Part shown: piece after piece, positions 48,296-58,934 of the stretch | Layout: every line of letters starts with the position of its first letter | Position numbering within the stretch: position 1 is the first letter of the stretch | The notes under the pieces: model-generated | Told to the model about the DNA's origin: nothing | The model's database searches: none | The model's input: only the letters and a program-made list of their open reading frames with translations | Assembly (NCBI RefSeq): GCF_025766255.1 | Contig: NW_026516677.1 | Span: forward strand, 186,001-250,000 | Reading direction: 5' to 3' | Length of the DNA stretch: 64,000 nucleotides | Origin: Zychaea mexicana | Lineage: Eukaryota; Mucoromycota; Mucoromycetes; Mucorales; Lichtheimiaceae | Program-made: the position numbers and the translations under genes

Positions 48296-49483
48296 CTACG
48301 AAGAGGATGATGCTTGTGCTGGTGGCGCTGATGTCGACGCGGATGCTAATGATGCTAATGATGCTGGTGATGCTGGTGATGCTGGTGATATGGCTGTTGA
48401 TGAGGATAATGATTGCTGCTGCCGTTGCCGATTCAGCTGCTCTAGTACTGCACGGGTTAAGGATGAGTTGGCTCTACCGGTGGTCTTCATTGAAGGATAT
48501 CCGGGAATCGTCGGTGGAGGTTGCGGCGGCTGTTGTGTTGCTACATACTGACCCTTGCTTTCATCTGGACGCATGATATAGGTCGCTGCCGGCGGTGGCG
48601 GAAACTTGCGATTGGGTTGCTGGAAATGCACTGCCGCCCATTTCGGATGCTCTCTCTCGATATCCATCAACGTATTTTCCAAAATCTTGATCCGCTCGTG
48701 CAGAGAGAAAGGAGGTATGGCATGGTCGTCGAATGTTACGTTCAGATGTTGTTCAATGTTGCGTATCCGCTCGTCACTCGCTGCTGTCTGATCCCCTGCT
48801 GCTGCTGCTGCTGCTGTCGATACTTGGACGTGCTCGTGCGACGACATGAGCGATCGTGCCAATGGTCCGTCTTCGTTGTTGACAATGTCAAACTTCATCT
48901 GGATATTGCGGTTGATTTCTCGCGCGTCCGCACGTGCACATGTTACATCCGCGCTGGTTGGATCCACACGGTTTAGGAATTCTGTGCGGTTGCTAGCATC
49001 CACTTCGGCTTGTTTGGCTTGAATAAACGTCTGTATCCGCTGTTGTATTTCATCGTTCGTTGCACGAATTTGGATTTGGTCACTGTCCATATGTTGTTGA
49101 ATACGATCTTGTTCGTCTCTTTCGTCTGTGCCACTGCCGTCGTCGTCTTGTCGTTTCCGCTTCTTGGAGAATAAGAGCTTCGATTCTTGCTCATCAGAAT
49201 GTTGCGCTGGTTCAGTTTTATTATCGTTTTTTGCTAAATTTGATTCTTCTTCTTCTTTTTCTTTGACATTGACATGTTGTTCAAGTGATTGGAGTAATCG
49301 TTCAACAAGTTTTTCAAGTTCCAGCGGTAATCGTTCAAGGTGGTTCCGTGACAGCACAATGAGTTCAGCATTGAAACATTTGCTGGTTTCCGTCAAGCCT
49401 ATTCCATCGAAAAATTGTGTAAATTCATCATGCCAAGACACAGCAGCAGCTTGTGAATGTAAATGAGGTGGTGGAGTGGTCAT
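48296..49483 (-). CDS. MBIP-like coiled-coil protein (intronless, 395 aa)
   Basis: MBIP (MAP3K12-binding inhibitory protein) is a coiled-coil subunit of the metazoan ATAC acetyltransferase complex. Visible here: an N-terminal helical part (FFDGIGLTETSKCFNAELIV, LPLELEKLVERLLQSLEQH), an acidic/Lys linker with a KKRKRQ nuclear-signal-like patch, and a long amphipathic helix region (DEIQQRIQTFIQAKQAEVDA). The most telling block is DERIRNIEQHLNVTF then LHERIKILENTLMDIEREHP and KWAAVHFQQPNRKFPPPP, which resembles the MBIP pair of R-I-x-x-[IL]-E helices. The C-terminus is Ser/Ala/Pro low complexity. Stops precede the ATG, so the start is firm. The family call rests on this block alone and should be tested; ATAC is not well described in fungi. 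Confidence 0.5.
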   Translation of the reverse strand: MTTPPPHLHSQAAAVSWHDEFTQFFDGIGLTETSKCFNAELIVLSRNHLERLPLELEKLVERLLQSLEQHVNVKEKEEEESNLAKNDNKTEPAQHSDEQESKLLFSKKRKRQDDDGSGTDERDEQDRIQQHMDSDQIQIRATNDEIQQRIQTFIQAKQAEVDASNRTEFLNRVDPTSADVTCARADAREINRNIQMKFDIVNNEDGPLARSLMSSHEHVQVSTAAAAAAGDQTAASDERIRNIEQHLNVTFDDHAIPPFSLHERIKILENTLMDIEREHPKWAAVHFQQPNRKFPPPPAATYIMRPDESKGQYVATQQPPQPPPTIPGYPSMKTTGRANSSLTRAVLEQLNRQRQQQSLSSSTAISPASPASPASLASLASASTSAPPAQASSSS

Positions 49484-52345
49484 TTAAGTATATGTATCCG
49501 GATTGGGAAACAAAACAGACAAGTAGGATCGGAGATACTGCACATGGCTGCTTCTGGCATTCCAATATATGCTTTTAGAATCCTATGTAATATGGGGTTA
49601 GATATACGATATTCACATTGCGTGGACAAGATCAGATCGAAATAGCATTGCAAAAATAAACGTGAAGAATGATTTGCTTATGAGGAATGGAACATAATCT
49701 CAAAGAAAACATATACAGCACTTTATGGCCGGAAGATACAAGGACTTTTAGTATTTAGTAACCACAAAAGCGGTATAAGGAAAATTCCTAAATTTGCTCG
49801 TCATTATGAAACACTTTGACGGTATGTCTGGTATATCCAAAAGGCATGTCGATCGGCTTAGCCGGGGCACCATACTTGCATTTGTCTTTTGCCTTTCACT
49901 TTGCCCAGAGATTATCAAAGGAAAGTTAGAGATTTTTTGACTCTCCTCCCGTCGCTAAATTTATGCTAATGTAGAAACAGCCAACGATGCTGTTTATAGA
50001 CACTCGCCTCCAGCAGAAAAGACATCATCGAGTCATCTGTCGTGTCTACGTAATATCATACTCACCACAAAAGATCGTTCATACTCTATCTGGTTCATGG
50101 TGCAACTTGGTAGCACAACCAAAGTCATGATAGATCACTTCGCTTTTATGTGATTTGATCCAACTCTATATGCTGCTTACAGTATACGAACTTGAAAGTA
50201 CATAGATACCCAGCAACTGATGCACGCTTAGCTGGATACGCCAGAGCGGATAGCCATGCCGATTTTCTCTAATTGTTTCATAGTCAAGTATGCTTGATGT
50301 GCGACATCTATTGTGAACTCTATTTGAAGGACAACCGTTGATGAACTCTTTGCGCGTGCGAGCATGTACTGTGACCCAAACCTCCCCAATACATGGTTCA
50401 GAGGGGAACTATTGCTATAGGTTTCCTTTAATCCTGGACGCAGGGTTCGTCCGTCTTCGCTTCAATAACCCTAGCGTGGGGACAGGAGTGAAAAGACAGG
50501 GACGGTTGATGCATCTGCGTGCTCGCTTTGTTCTGAATCTCCAGGCGTATCGGACCCTTTTATCCCCCTTTCCTCTCCTCTGCTTCTTCTCGATGAAGCA
50601 ATGCAGCAATAACGGCATATGCGAGTCGGTTTGAAGCTCTGGAACATTGTTACCTTACTTTAACGAGACTTAGAATAATGCTGTGAGTAGAAAGAAGTAG
50701 CAAGATGGCATATCATAACCATTTTAGTACAACGTAATAAAAAAGTTGCAGCAAGGAGAAGTCTGTTCTGGGATCTACATTGATAATATCATATACAGGA
50801 TGCTAGCAGTAGAACGACGAAAGAATCCGGCTTTTCCAGTCAACTTGATTATTCCGTACATACACCCGCTCAAAAAAATATTATGATATCGTCACATGAG
50901 GTTGTTGATGATAACGCCGTGTTCCCTAAAATGTATAAAGTGAAGGTGCTACTAAAGTGTACAATCACTCGTTAACTTTTCTCACATAAAATTGGTACAT
51001 GTACGTGCCTTAGCAACAAAGTGCTTTCTAATGAATAGATTGGAAGAAGCACACGCTAATCATCTGTGCGACAATGGTAACAATCAAAAAGAAGTCAAGT
51101 CGTGCAGCAACAAGTTGGAAACTTGTAGAAGATCGCGTAACCCAACCCTCGATGCCGTAAAAACTTGTCTTGTCATATCATAATAATATCTTACATACTT
51201 TCATTTCTCATCATATGATTTGAAGTAGAATCTTCTCAAAAAAGTAAGACGATAGCGTACCGCATCAACAATGCCAGTCGAATCAATATGATATTTGTTG
51301 GAAGAGCTATGATATAAACTTTCATTCTGATTGCACTAACTACTATTATGATAAAAAAAATAGGGAGGAGCCATATTGTGTTGTACGCTTTTCTTGTCTA
51401 AACCATATATTCCATTTAAAGCATATATGTAAAGGTTTCATCTCTTACGACGATAATGCTGTCCCAGCGTAATGATCATTGGTATAATATACAACATACC
51501 GTCACCCTGATTTAACCGCCTCAAGCTTCTTGAATAGATAATGTAATGTAACTAGCGAAAGTGTCACCCTCGTTTTAGGTGATTTTTAAGCATAACCACC
51601 TAATGGTAAACCAGTACTATACTCTTCTTCACAAATAAATTCTTTGCTCCGCATGCTTACCAGCCAGTTACTGAAAGATGTACGTTAAACAGGAGTGGAA
51701 CAAAAACAAGCGAAATCTAGGTATTATAGGTGTAGCTTAAAAAAAGCTAAATAATGAATGGAGTGGAAAGCTGTGATAGCGTGTTATGGTCAAAGAACAA
51801 GCAACCGTTTCTTAGTTTTGCCTATTCTCTTTTTCCATATAAGATGTCATAGGAAGTTTTTGGACTGGAAGTCCAGCATGTTCAGTTCCAGGGGCGTCTT
51901 GGACAATTTCACTCGCATCGTTAAAGAACCTAAGAGTATGAACACTTTTAAATACAAGATTCTCTTTCCTTTTCTACATGCGACCTAAATACAACTTATC
52001 AATGATATACTGCAAGTGACTATGTTAAATTTATTGAACAGAAGAACAGCTATGTATCGACGAAGCGACGCGACCGTTTAGAGTTGTGTGAACGATTTAT
52101 GAATACAAAAAAAGAAAGTACAAGGCCAATGAGACGACGACCGTCGTCGCTGTCGTCTTGAAAAAGAGAAAACATAGACGTGACTCTGTATGGGCTAAGG
52201 GCACACCCCAAGTTGTATTAAGAGGAAACAGAAAAGAAGAAAAGAACGTTTAAAGAAGTACAACACAAAAGAATGTGATAATAATAAAGAAGAAGCAGAG
52301 ACAGACTTGTCGTCAGTGCATCAATTGCTAAAAGTGTGCCCGTTT
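49484..52345. other. Long intergenic region, no supportable gene
   Basis: About 2.9 kb, AT-rich. An ORF at 50338-50634 reads RFPLILDAGFVRLRFNNPSV and GTGVKRQGRLMHLRARFVLN but I can attach no family; it may be a repeat remnant. Nothing else stands out. Confidence 0.45.
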
Positions 52346-52516
52346 TCAGCGACCACCGCAATAAGGTGTGCGACGTCCTGCGGATTCAACGATGCAAGTG
52401 GCCTTCTGGATAGGCTCGGGCGTAGGCGCTGCGCTCGTCGTCGCGAAAAGTATGGTGCTAATAAAGGCAACAATGGCGATGGTGGTCTTGGTGCGGTATC
52501 CGGATGACAGCTTCAT
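52346..52516 (-). CDS. Small secreted peptide precursor (56 aa)
   Basis: Single exon, ATG at 52516-52514, TGA at 52348-52346. The start reads MKLSSGYRTKTTIAIVAF, then ISTILFATTSAAPTPEPI: a basic n-region, a hydrophobic core and an Ala-rich site consistent with signal peptidase cleavage after about residue 29-30. The mature part is about 26 residues with only two cysteines (KATCIVESAGRRTPYCGGR), suggesting one disulfide, and an internal Arg-Arg that could be a processing site. A TATA box lies ~180 bases upstream. Possible roles are a signalling peptide, an antimicrobial or a small effector; none can be chosen. The alternative is a truncated first exon of a larger gene. Confidence 0.55.
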   Translation of the reverse strand: MKLSSGYRTKTTIAIVAFISTILFATTSAAPTPEPIQKATCIVESAGRRTPYCGGR

Positions 52517-55372
52517 TCTTGTTTAAAAAGGTAGTGAAAGTTGCTGTTGTTTATGTTGGTGTAGTTCCTGTTTGTGGGTAGTAACGAGAGTGGTGGTTTG
52601 CGATGTGATTTTGGGTGGTTCTGTGTGCGTGTGTGTTGTTTACGAAGAAAAGAGAGCAAAAGGGAATACTGGGGCCGGATTTTGTACACGAAGAATCTTT
52701 CCCTTTTATATTCGATCTCCCACCTTTCCCTTCCCTTCCTTCCCCCCCCCCTCCTTCCCAAATAAAAATCCCGTTTGCTTAAAATAATCATCATCATCAT
52801 TACCGCCTCCTTAAAATTTCTTGTTGGTTTCCTGGTGAAACCAAATTCAGCTATCTGGAGCGATATGCATGCGTGTCAAAGCGCCTTTTTACGACTATTG
52901 TTCTTACTACGATACGTTTGCGGAGTACATAGCTAGTCTTGCTATTGCTGTTACGGACTACTAACTAGTGCCAAGCAATTAGAAGCATACTATTCAGAAA
53001 AGCAGACAAGATACAATGAACTCTTTCGCGAGGATCGGGTTTAGACAATTTTTTGGCTGATATACGAGGCTCGGTTAATTGTTGATAAACAACAGCAACA
53101 TCATCATTAGTAATAACGATAATTTAGTAATGAAATACCATTTATTAGCCGTTTCCAACGTTTATGGAACGGCGAGTATTTCCTGATGCTCGACTGGGTG
53201 TTCTTTTTGGCTCCCCCTCCGTTGTGTCGCAAGAGAAAAAAAAACCCCCTTGATTTTTAAATTCCCTTATACTTTGGTATTGTTCTCTTTTTTCCGCTAT
53301 GGTAACTTTAAATGCATTGCTATAATGCGGTGTTTATTGACAGTACACGTAGCTGCAGTAGCCATACCTATTGTATCCATGCCCCGTACGCACAAGAAAA
53401 GTAAAAACAGTTGAAAAGGGGGTTGCGCTATAATATAAACAGAAACAGAGAGAGAATCAACTAACAAAAAGCCTCAGTTGTTTCTTTGGCTCATAATCCA
53501 TTTTCAGTAAGGATTAGCAACCTGCATAACGCGAGGTCTTGTTTGCCACATGGCCTTTTGTTCGCTTCTCTTTTGTACAGTAACTTGTGGAGCACCATGC
53601 AATTTTATCTTTCGCATGTGTGTTTGTATACAACAGTTACCATGTGTTTGGCTAAATGCTATTCCCTCCACTGATAACCCCACATTTCATTTCTGTCATT
53701 TTCTTGTTATACAGTTTATACTTGCGTGTCGTCACCGTGTGTTGTGACCTTGTAGAGCATATGTAAGAAGGATTTGTGTACGGAAGTACGAGCAGGATAA
53801 TAAACGTGTGAAAAAAAGGGAGTTGTTCTAGATCGCAGCAAAACGACTCTCTCCCAGGTGTGTATATAATATGCATATTCTGGTCCGACAGACAAAAACT
53901 GTAACGACGAGGGTACGATGATCAGCATGTGCGTGTACTTATAGGAGTCATCATGGCTGTGCGGCCACACACACCTCGTCGATTGATAATGGACCGACAA
54001 TTGTATCGGCATATATACTTTTATAGAAACATTGGAGGCGCTTCACGGGTACAGTATCTCAATGGCATTGTAGTATTATTATTAGCTGTCATGCGTTTTA
54101 TGTCATTGGTAGCACATGCTTAAAATATATAAAGTTAAGTTTAAAGCTGGTAAGTATGGTACACATATCGGCGATAATGCGGTGTTGGAGGGCGTTTTTG
54201 GTTGCCGTTGTTATCGTTTGTTCTCGTCCATTTGGTTTATTAAAAAGGAACCCAGCATCATTTAATTAATTAATCCGTGAAAAAGCTACACCTAGCACGG
54301 GGCACCCAGGCACTAGGTCATAAAACTTCGGAGAATCATGGTTGAACGGGCTGAAAGCGAATCTAGATCGTCGTAACATTGGACAAGGACGGTGTATCCA
54401 CGGAAGCGAACATAATACATGGAAGCTTAGCAGGTTTTTCTCTTTCGTTTCTATTAATAAACTCCCTCCATCTCGCCGCCTTCTCTCGCGACAGACACCG
54501 GCTGTTCGAATGGTGCATGCATTGACTCCCATCGTATCACCTCAAAGAATGTCGTTGTGGCACGCAACATGTGAAGCGCGAGCGCTACAGCAACTGCCCG
54601 CTTCTTAACCCACTATCAACAGAGCTTCTCGATGCGTTGTGTTTGTATCGATTACCTCATCATATAATATCTTACCCTTCCTCTCTATACCTACCTTTTA
54701 TTTGTTATATACACAACCGCTTCTCTTCTCTAGCCACACGTTTATCCCACTGTGGGGTTTTCAGTGATGGCACCACATTCAACGTTTTTGTACCATTGAA
54801 CAACCAGTACCGCAGGGAAGCGACCGCATGCTCATGGAGCAGGTCAACTAGTCTTCCATAAAAATAAAGCATAATCGCTCAACTCTTAGAAATCTCGAAA
54901 TTCGTACAAAGTGAAATCACCTATTGATGAGATCGCTTTGCTCTAAAGCTTCATGCAATGCCTTCATCTTGTATTTAATATCAAACCACACTTGGCTATC
55001 CTATGCTTATTCTTTGCCGTGGAAACTGTTGTCGAGCTAATTAACAATTTGTGAAAAGTATTGTTCTCCGGTGTTTTGATCCGTCTCTTTTATGCTGACT
55101 TTTTGATGACGCTGATTCTTCTACATTTTTTTAATAATGTGTAGGCTAATAGCAGCTGATACAGGTACACTGTACAGCCATGATCGTGTTTTCATTGGAC
55201 AATTTAAGAGTTGACTACAGGATTTCATGTAGTCTGTATATGACCATCAGTAATCAAGCCGTAAAGATGAGATGATGACATACTTTATTCATTACATACT
55301 GACTTGCCATTATATGTGTGTGTGCTTTGAAAAACCCCAAAGCGGAATTAGCGTGCCCTATCCGCTGTTATA
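52517..55372. other. Intergenic region, no supportable gene
   Basis: Begins with the leader and promoter of the secreted peptide gene, then ~2.6 kb of AT-rich DNA with short ORFs on both strands and poly-C and ATC microsatellites near 52743-52800. No domain is recognisable. Confidence 0.45.
52693..52702 (-). promoter_or_regulatory. Candidate TATA box of the secreted peptide gene
   Basis: AATATAAAAG on the minus strand, followed by ~150 bases of leader with CA-rich stretches before the ATG at 52516. Confidence 0.4.
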
Positions 55373-58300
55373 GGCGTTTACGAAAATTCACGCAGACCAA
55401 AACCGGATAATTACTTATCCCAAGCAAAAAACGTAACAATAAAGTCGGGATCTCGGTTAATTAGTTTGCCGAGAAAAGTTATGAGCAGTCATGGTTTTTT
55501 TCGGTGGTTCTTAATCTTTTACTGTGGTGTTTGTTTACAAGGGTCCCCCTCTTCCTTTTCCCCCCTTTTTGCATCGCGTCTATAATTTTTGCCATGTCTT
55601 TAAACAACCCTACCAATGCTGCCGGTCCCATTACTGAAGCTGTGCAATTGCTTGGTGATCCCGACCTCTACTGCACGGGTTGCAGAAAAACGAAACCGTT
55701 TGCCCTTTTTGCCGGTAGAACAAGACCGTACAGGACGTGTATTGTCTGTCGTGACAGACAGACACCGAGAATGCCAGTTTCACTCGACTCAATGATCTTC
55801 ATTGACGAGTTGGGAAACTTTTATCCCTTTGCTGTCCGTAATTCAGTTGGTGATGTCGTTACTGAGGTCTTCTCTTTTTCGGGCTACATCGTTTACGAGG
55901 ATGAAATGCGCACATGGTCAGATCAGCGTATAATTACACGTGTGTTGGAAGCAGTGCAGCTCTGTGACAACTACAGATATTATGTGATGAACACTGGCGA
56001 CCCAGCACTTCGTGAAGCCATTCACCGCAAGATGCGTTTAATCTGTAGCTATACAAAATCAGGTAAGCTAATCAACCGGTCAAAAAAGGCATTCGATAAA
56101 AAGGAACAGATAGGCAAAGTGTTTGCGTGCAGTTTCGTTGAAATCGGATTAATTTTATATGTTAGATCCCTGTTCGAGAGCGCCAGCGTGTCATCCAACG
56201 GATGGAAACATTCATTTGTCAAGGATTTGTGCACGGTGTGATCGATCGGGATCTAGGAGCGATCGAGCTTACTGTTCGCCATCCATCGCAACATGCAGCC
56301 GCTCCAGCTTTACGCCCGGAAGGTGTGTCGCGTGAGGTGCTTGACTTCATTGCAGCACGTGCAATGACTCGTTCAGCGCCAGATATTCATAATGATATCA
56401 TCGATGAATGGGGCTATCATGCAGCAACGGCGGCACAAGTGTACTACTGGTGGGGCTAGACGTTCCGTACGCGGTATATGCTAGACGATGACCAGTTTGT
56501 TTCCGCCCAGCTCTTGATACAGCAGTATACAAATCAAGGATATACGGAGGTAAGTAGATTAATACAGAAAACAGAACTCACCTTCTGTAGACCTGTTTTT
56601 GCTCTAGTAGATTATTAGAAAAACGTAGTGTTTTTGCCTTATTGTATGAATAAAAAATAGATTTATTCTGACACTGCTGATGGTATTGTTGCTGTGGGTT
56701 TCGTCACTCCTTTTTTTGCCCCTTTGGCTGGTTGTGTTCATGTGGAAGAGTACCATATCGACTCCACTTTTAAGACAAATCGTGCTGGTATGGAGCTATA
56801 TGGTGTCATTGCCAATGTGAATGGTGCTGGATTCCCTGTTGCATATATGCTTTGTGACACAAGCAATGCAGACGCCACAATCGAGCATCCAAAAACACAA
56901 ACCTTGGAGCGGTTTTTGGGAGAGCTCAAAGAAAGGGGACTAGAACCAGAGTTCATGTTTAGTGATGGTGATGCTGCGCAACTTAGTGCGATCCAGGCGA
57001 CATGGGATAGTCGTCGTTGTCTACGTCAATGTCTTTGGCATATAGAGCATTCTATGGAAAGGAAACTTTCCTCTAGAAGAAATGCCACATCCACTTACTA
57101 TGACGTCCAAGAAGCGATGGTCCAATTCCCGTTTGTCTCGCGTCAATTCACACCGTCCGCCACCACTGATTTGAATCGCATTATGTGTGATAAACCAAGA
57201 AGAGAGGAGATGCTGAAGATGGTGGGCAGGCACTACAGCCGTCATCCGATGACGGCTGAAGGTATTCATAACACGTGGTGCAGAGATATTAGGTAGATGT
57301 ATAAACACTCATTGATATACTTATACACCTGTTTCTGTCATTCTTTTGCTTGGTTTTATATATAATAGGGACAGTATTTGCTAATCCTAACGATATATGG
57401 CAACAATGCGCCCAGGAGATGTACGACTACTGTGTTATGCATAATCTGCATCATGCATGGGCTTATATGTTTCGCCGATATTACCAGCTTGACAAGTGGA
57501 TAACATGGGCAGCTAGCTCTGTCCCTGATCGCATCCCACTGTCAAGAATAACCATGCTTGTCGAAGCACACTGGAAAGTGCTTAAGCGTAATCATATGTA
57601 TACGTACAACCGTGCTAGATTGGATCTCTTGGTATTCGTCATTATACATAGCTATATACCAAAGCTAATTGACCATTTCAATACCGAGATCGTGCTTCGT
57701 CAAAACCTGACACGCTGGGAGAAAGGATTTATCCAAGAATGGAACGCGGCATTTCTTCGTGCAAACTACATAAGCCCAAACCTGGTTCAAGGCACATGGT
57801 ATACATCGGTGCAACGCTGGACATACAGTTGTCCGTCGTTTGTTAAAAGTACATCATACTTGGTATGTAAACACATTGTGCGTGCTTTTCATAATCGGCA
57901 AATTGCCCAACGCGAAAAATACGTTGCCAGAACATGTAGACCTCCTTTCATCAGAATACTACCGGTAAACATCAAATACATAGATTGTAGATAGTCTTTA
58001 GGAGCGCAAATCTTGGTCAGGGTAAGCTTATTTCTTTCTCTTCTATTTATTGAACAGCCTCAAGAAAACCCCTTCCGTGGTATGTTACTCCCTCGTCATT
58101 CTTCCCTCGACCTAAGCACCACCACGGCCACTGCCACTTCTTTGCCCACACCAATGACCTCATCAACACCTACACCTGCTGGTATGGTTACCGGTCCGTT
58201 TCTGATTGACGACGACGACGATGAAGAGCAGCAAGCAACCGGTAATCGTACTTTCTCGTCACCACCGCCATCTATCTCACCACCCCGCCATGTCATCATT

Positions 58301-58934
58301 GATAACGAAGCAGCGCAAATCCGTATGGAAAACCGCATGCGTTTGCTTCGACGGCTCAACCGTGAGGATGAGACAGCCATCCGCGAACTACGCGCACAGA
58401 TCCGTCTACGGGAAGAGAATCTGCTGCAGTTAGACGAAGAATACAGGGAAAGTCTTCGGCCACTTCAGTTGGCGCGCTATGAAGCTCAACAACACGATAT
58501 TGATAGATATTTAGACAATACTTTGACAGAGCGCACTCACCGCGTACAACACAGCAACCGCCGTGGCCCAGCAAACGAAGATGTGCGACATGTTTAGCTT
58601 TCTTTCCTGTTTTTCTTTCTTCCTCTCTTTTATATACTTCTTCTTTCTTCTTATCTGTACCTTCTTCTTTCTTTTTATCAATTCTGTTCTAAATTATATT
58701 GTTCTGCTTGGTTTATATACAAATTTATTTTGAAGTTGTTTTTATTTTGTGCATAATATAATTGAGTGAGCGATCTATTGGTAAGTGCTTTGTGCCTTGC
58801 GTAATTATGTAACAAATGACTGCTCATATTCTTCTCGGCAAACTAATTAACCGAGATCTCGACTTAAATGTTACGTTTTTTGATTCGGCTACATAATTAT
58901 CCGGTTTTGGTCTGCGTGAATTCTCATAAACGCC
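55373..58934 (+). mobile_element. MULE transposon with ~120-bp TIRs (3.6 kb)
   Basis: Left arm 55373 to about 55492 and right arm about 58816 to 58934 are inverted copies: GGCGTTTA, AATTCACGCAGACCAAAACC, GGATAATTA, CGTAACA, TCTCGGTTAATTAGTTTGCC, GAGCAGTCAT. They differ at about a tenth of positions, so the insertion is not recent. A clear 8-10 bp target duplication is not visible. Inside is one multi-exon transposase gene. Confidence 0.85.
55594..58597 (+). pseudogene. MULE transposase with SWIM-like zinc region, inactivated
   Basis: Starts MSLNNPTNAAGPITEA with an N-terminal Cys pair region (DLYCTGCRKTKPFALF, YRTCIVCRD) likely to bind zinc. Splices: donor at 56063, acceptor at 56165; donor near 56551, acceptor near 56660; a junction near 57290-57370; donor at 57967, acceptor at 58058. 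Catalytic elements: EEYHIDSTFKTNRAG (Asp), EFMFSDGDAAQ (Asp), RQCLWHIEHSM (CxxWH) and ITMLVEAHWKVLKRNHM (Glu). A SWIM-like segment YSCPSF...VCKHIV follows, with one expected Cys replaced by Tyr. Damage: the first splice joins out of frame and an in-frame TAG stops the second exon at 56457-56459. The C-terminal exon is acidic then coiled-coil (RLNREDETAIRELRAQIRLR). Inactive as written. Confidence 0.82.

Noticed and set aside
50338..50634. 98-aa plus-strand ORF in the long gap
   Set aside because: It looks mildly protein-like but has no recognisable domain, no promoter cue and no splice context.
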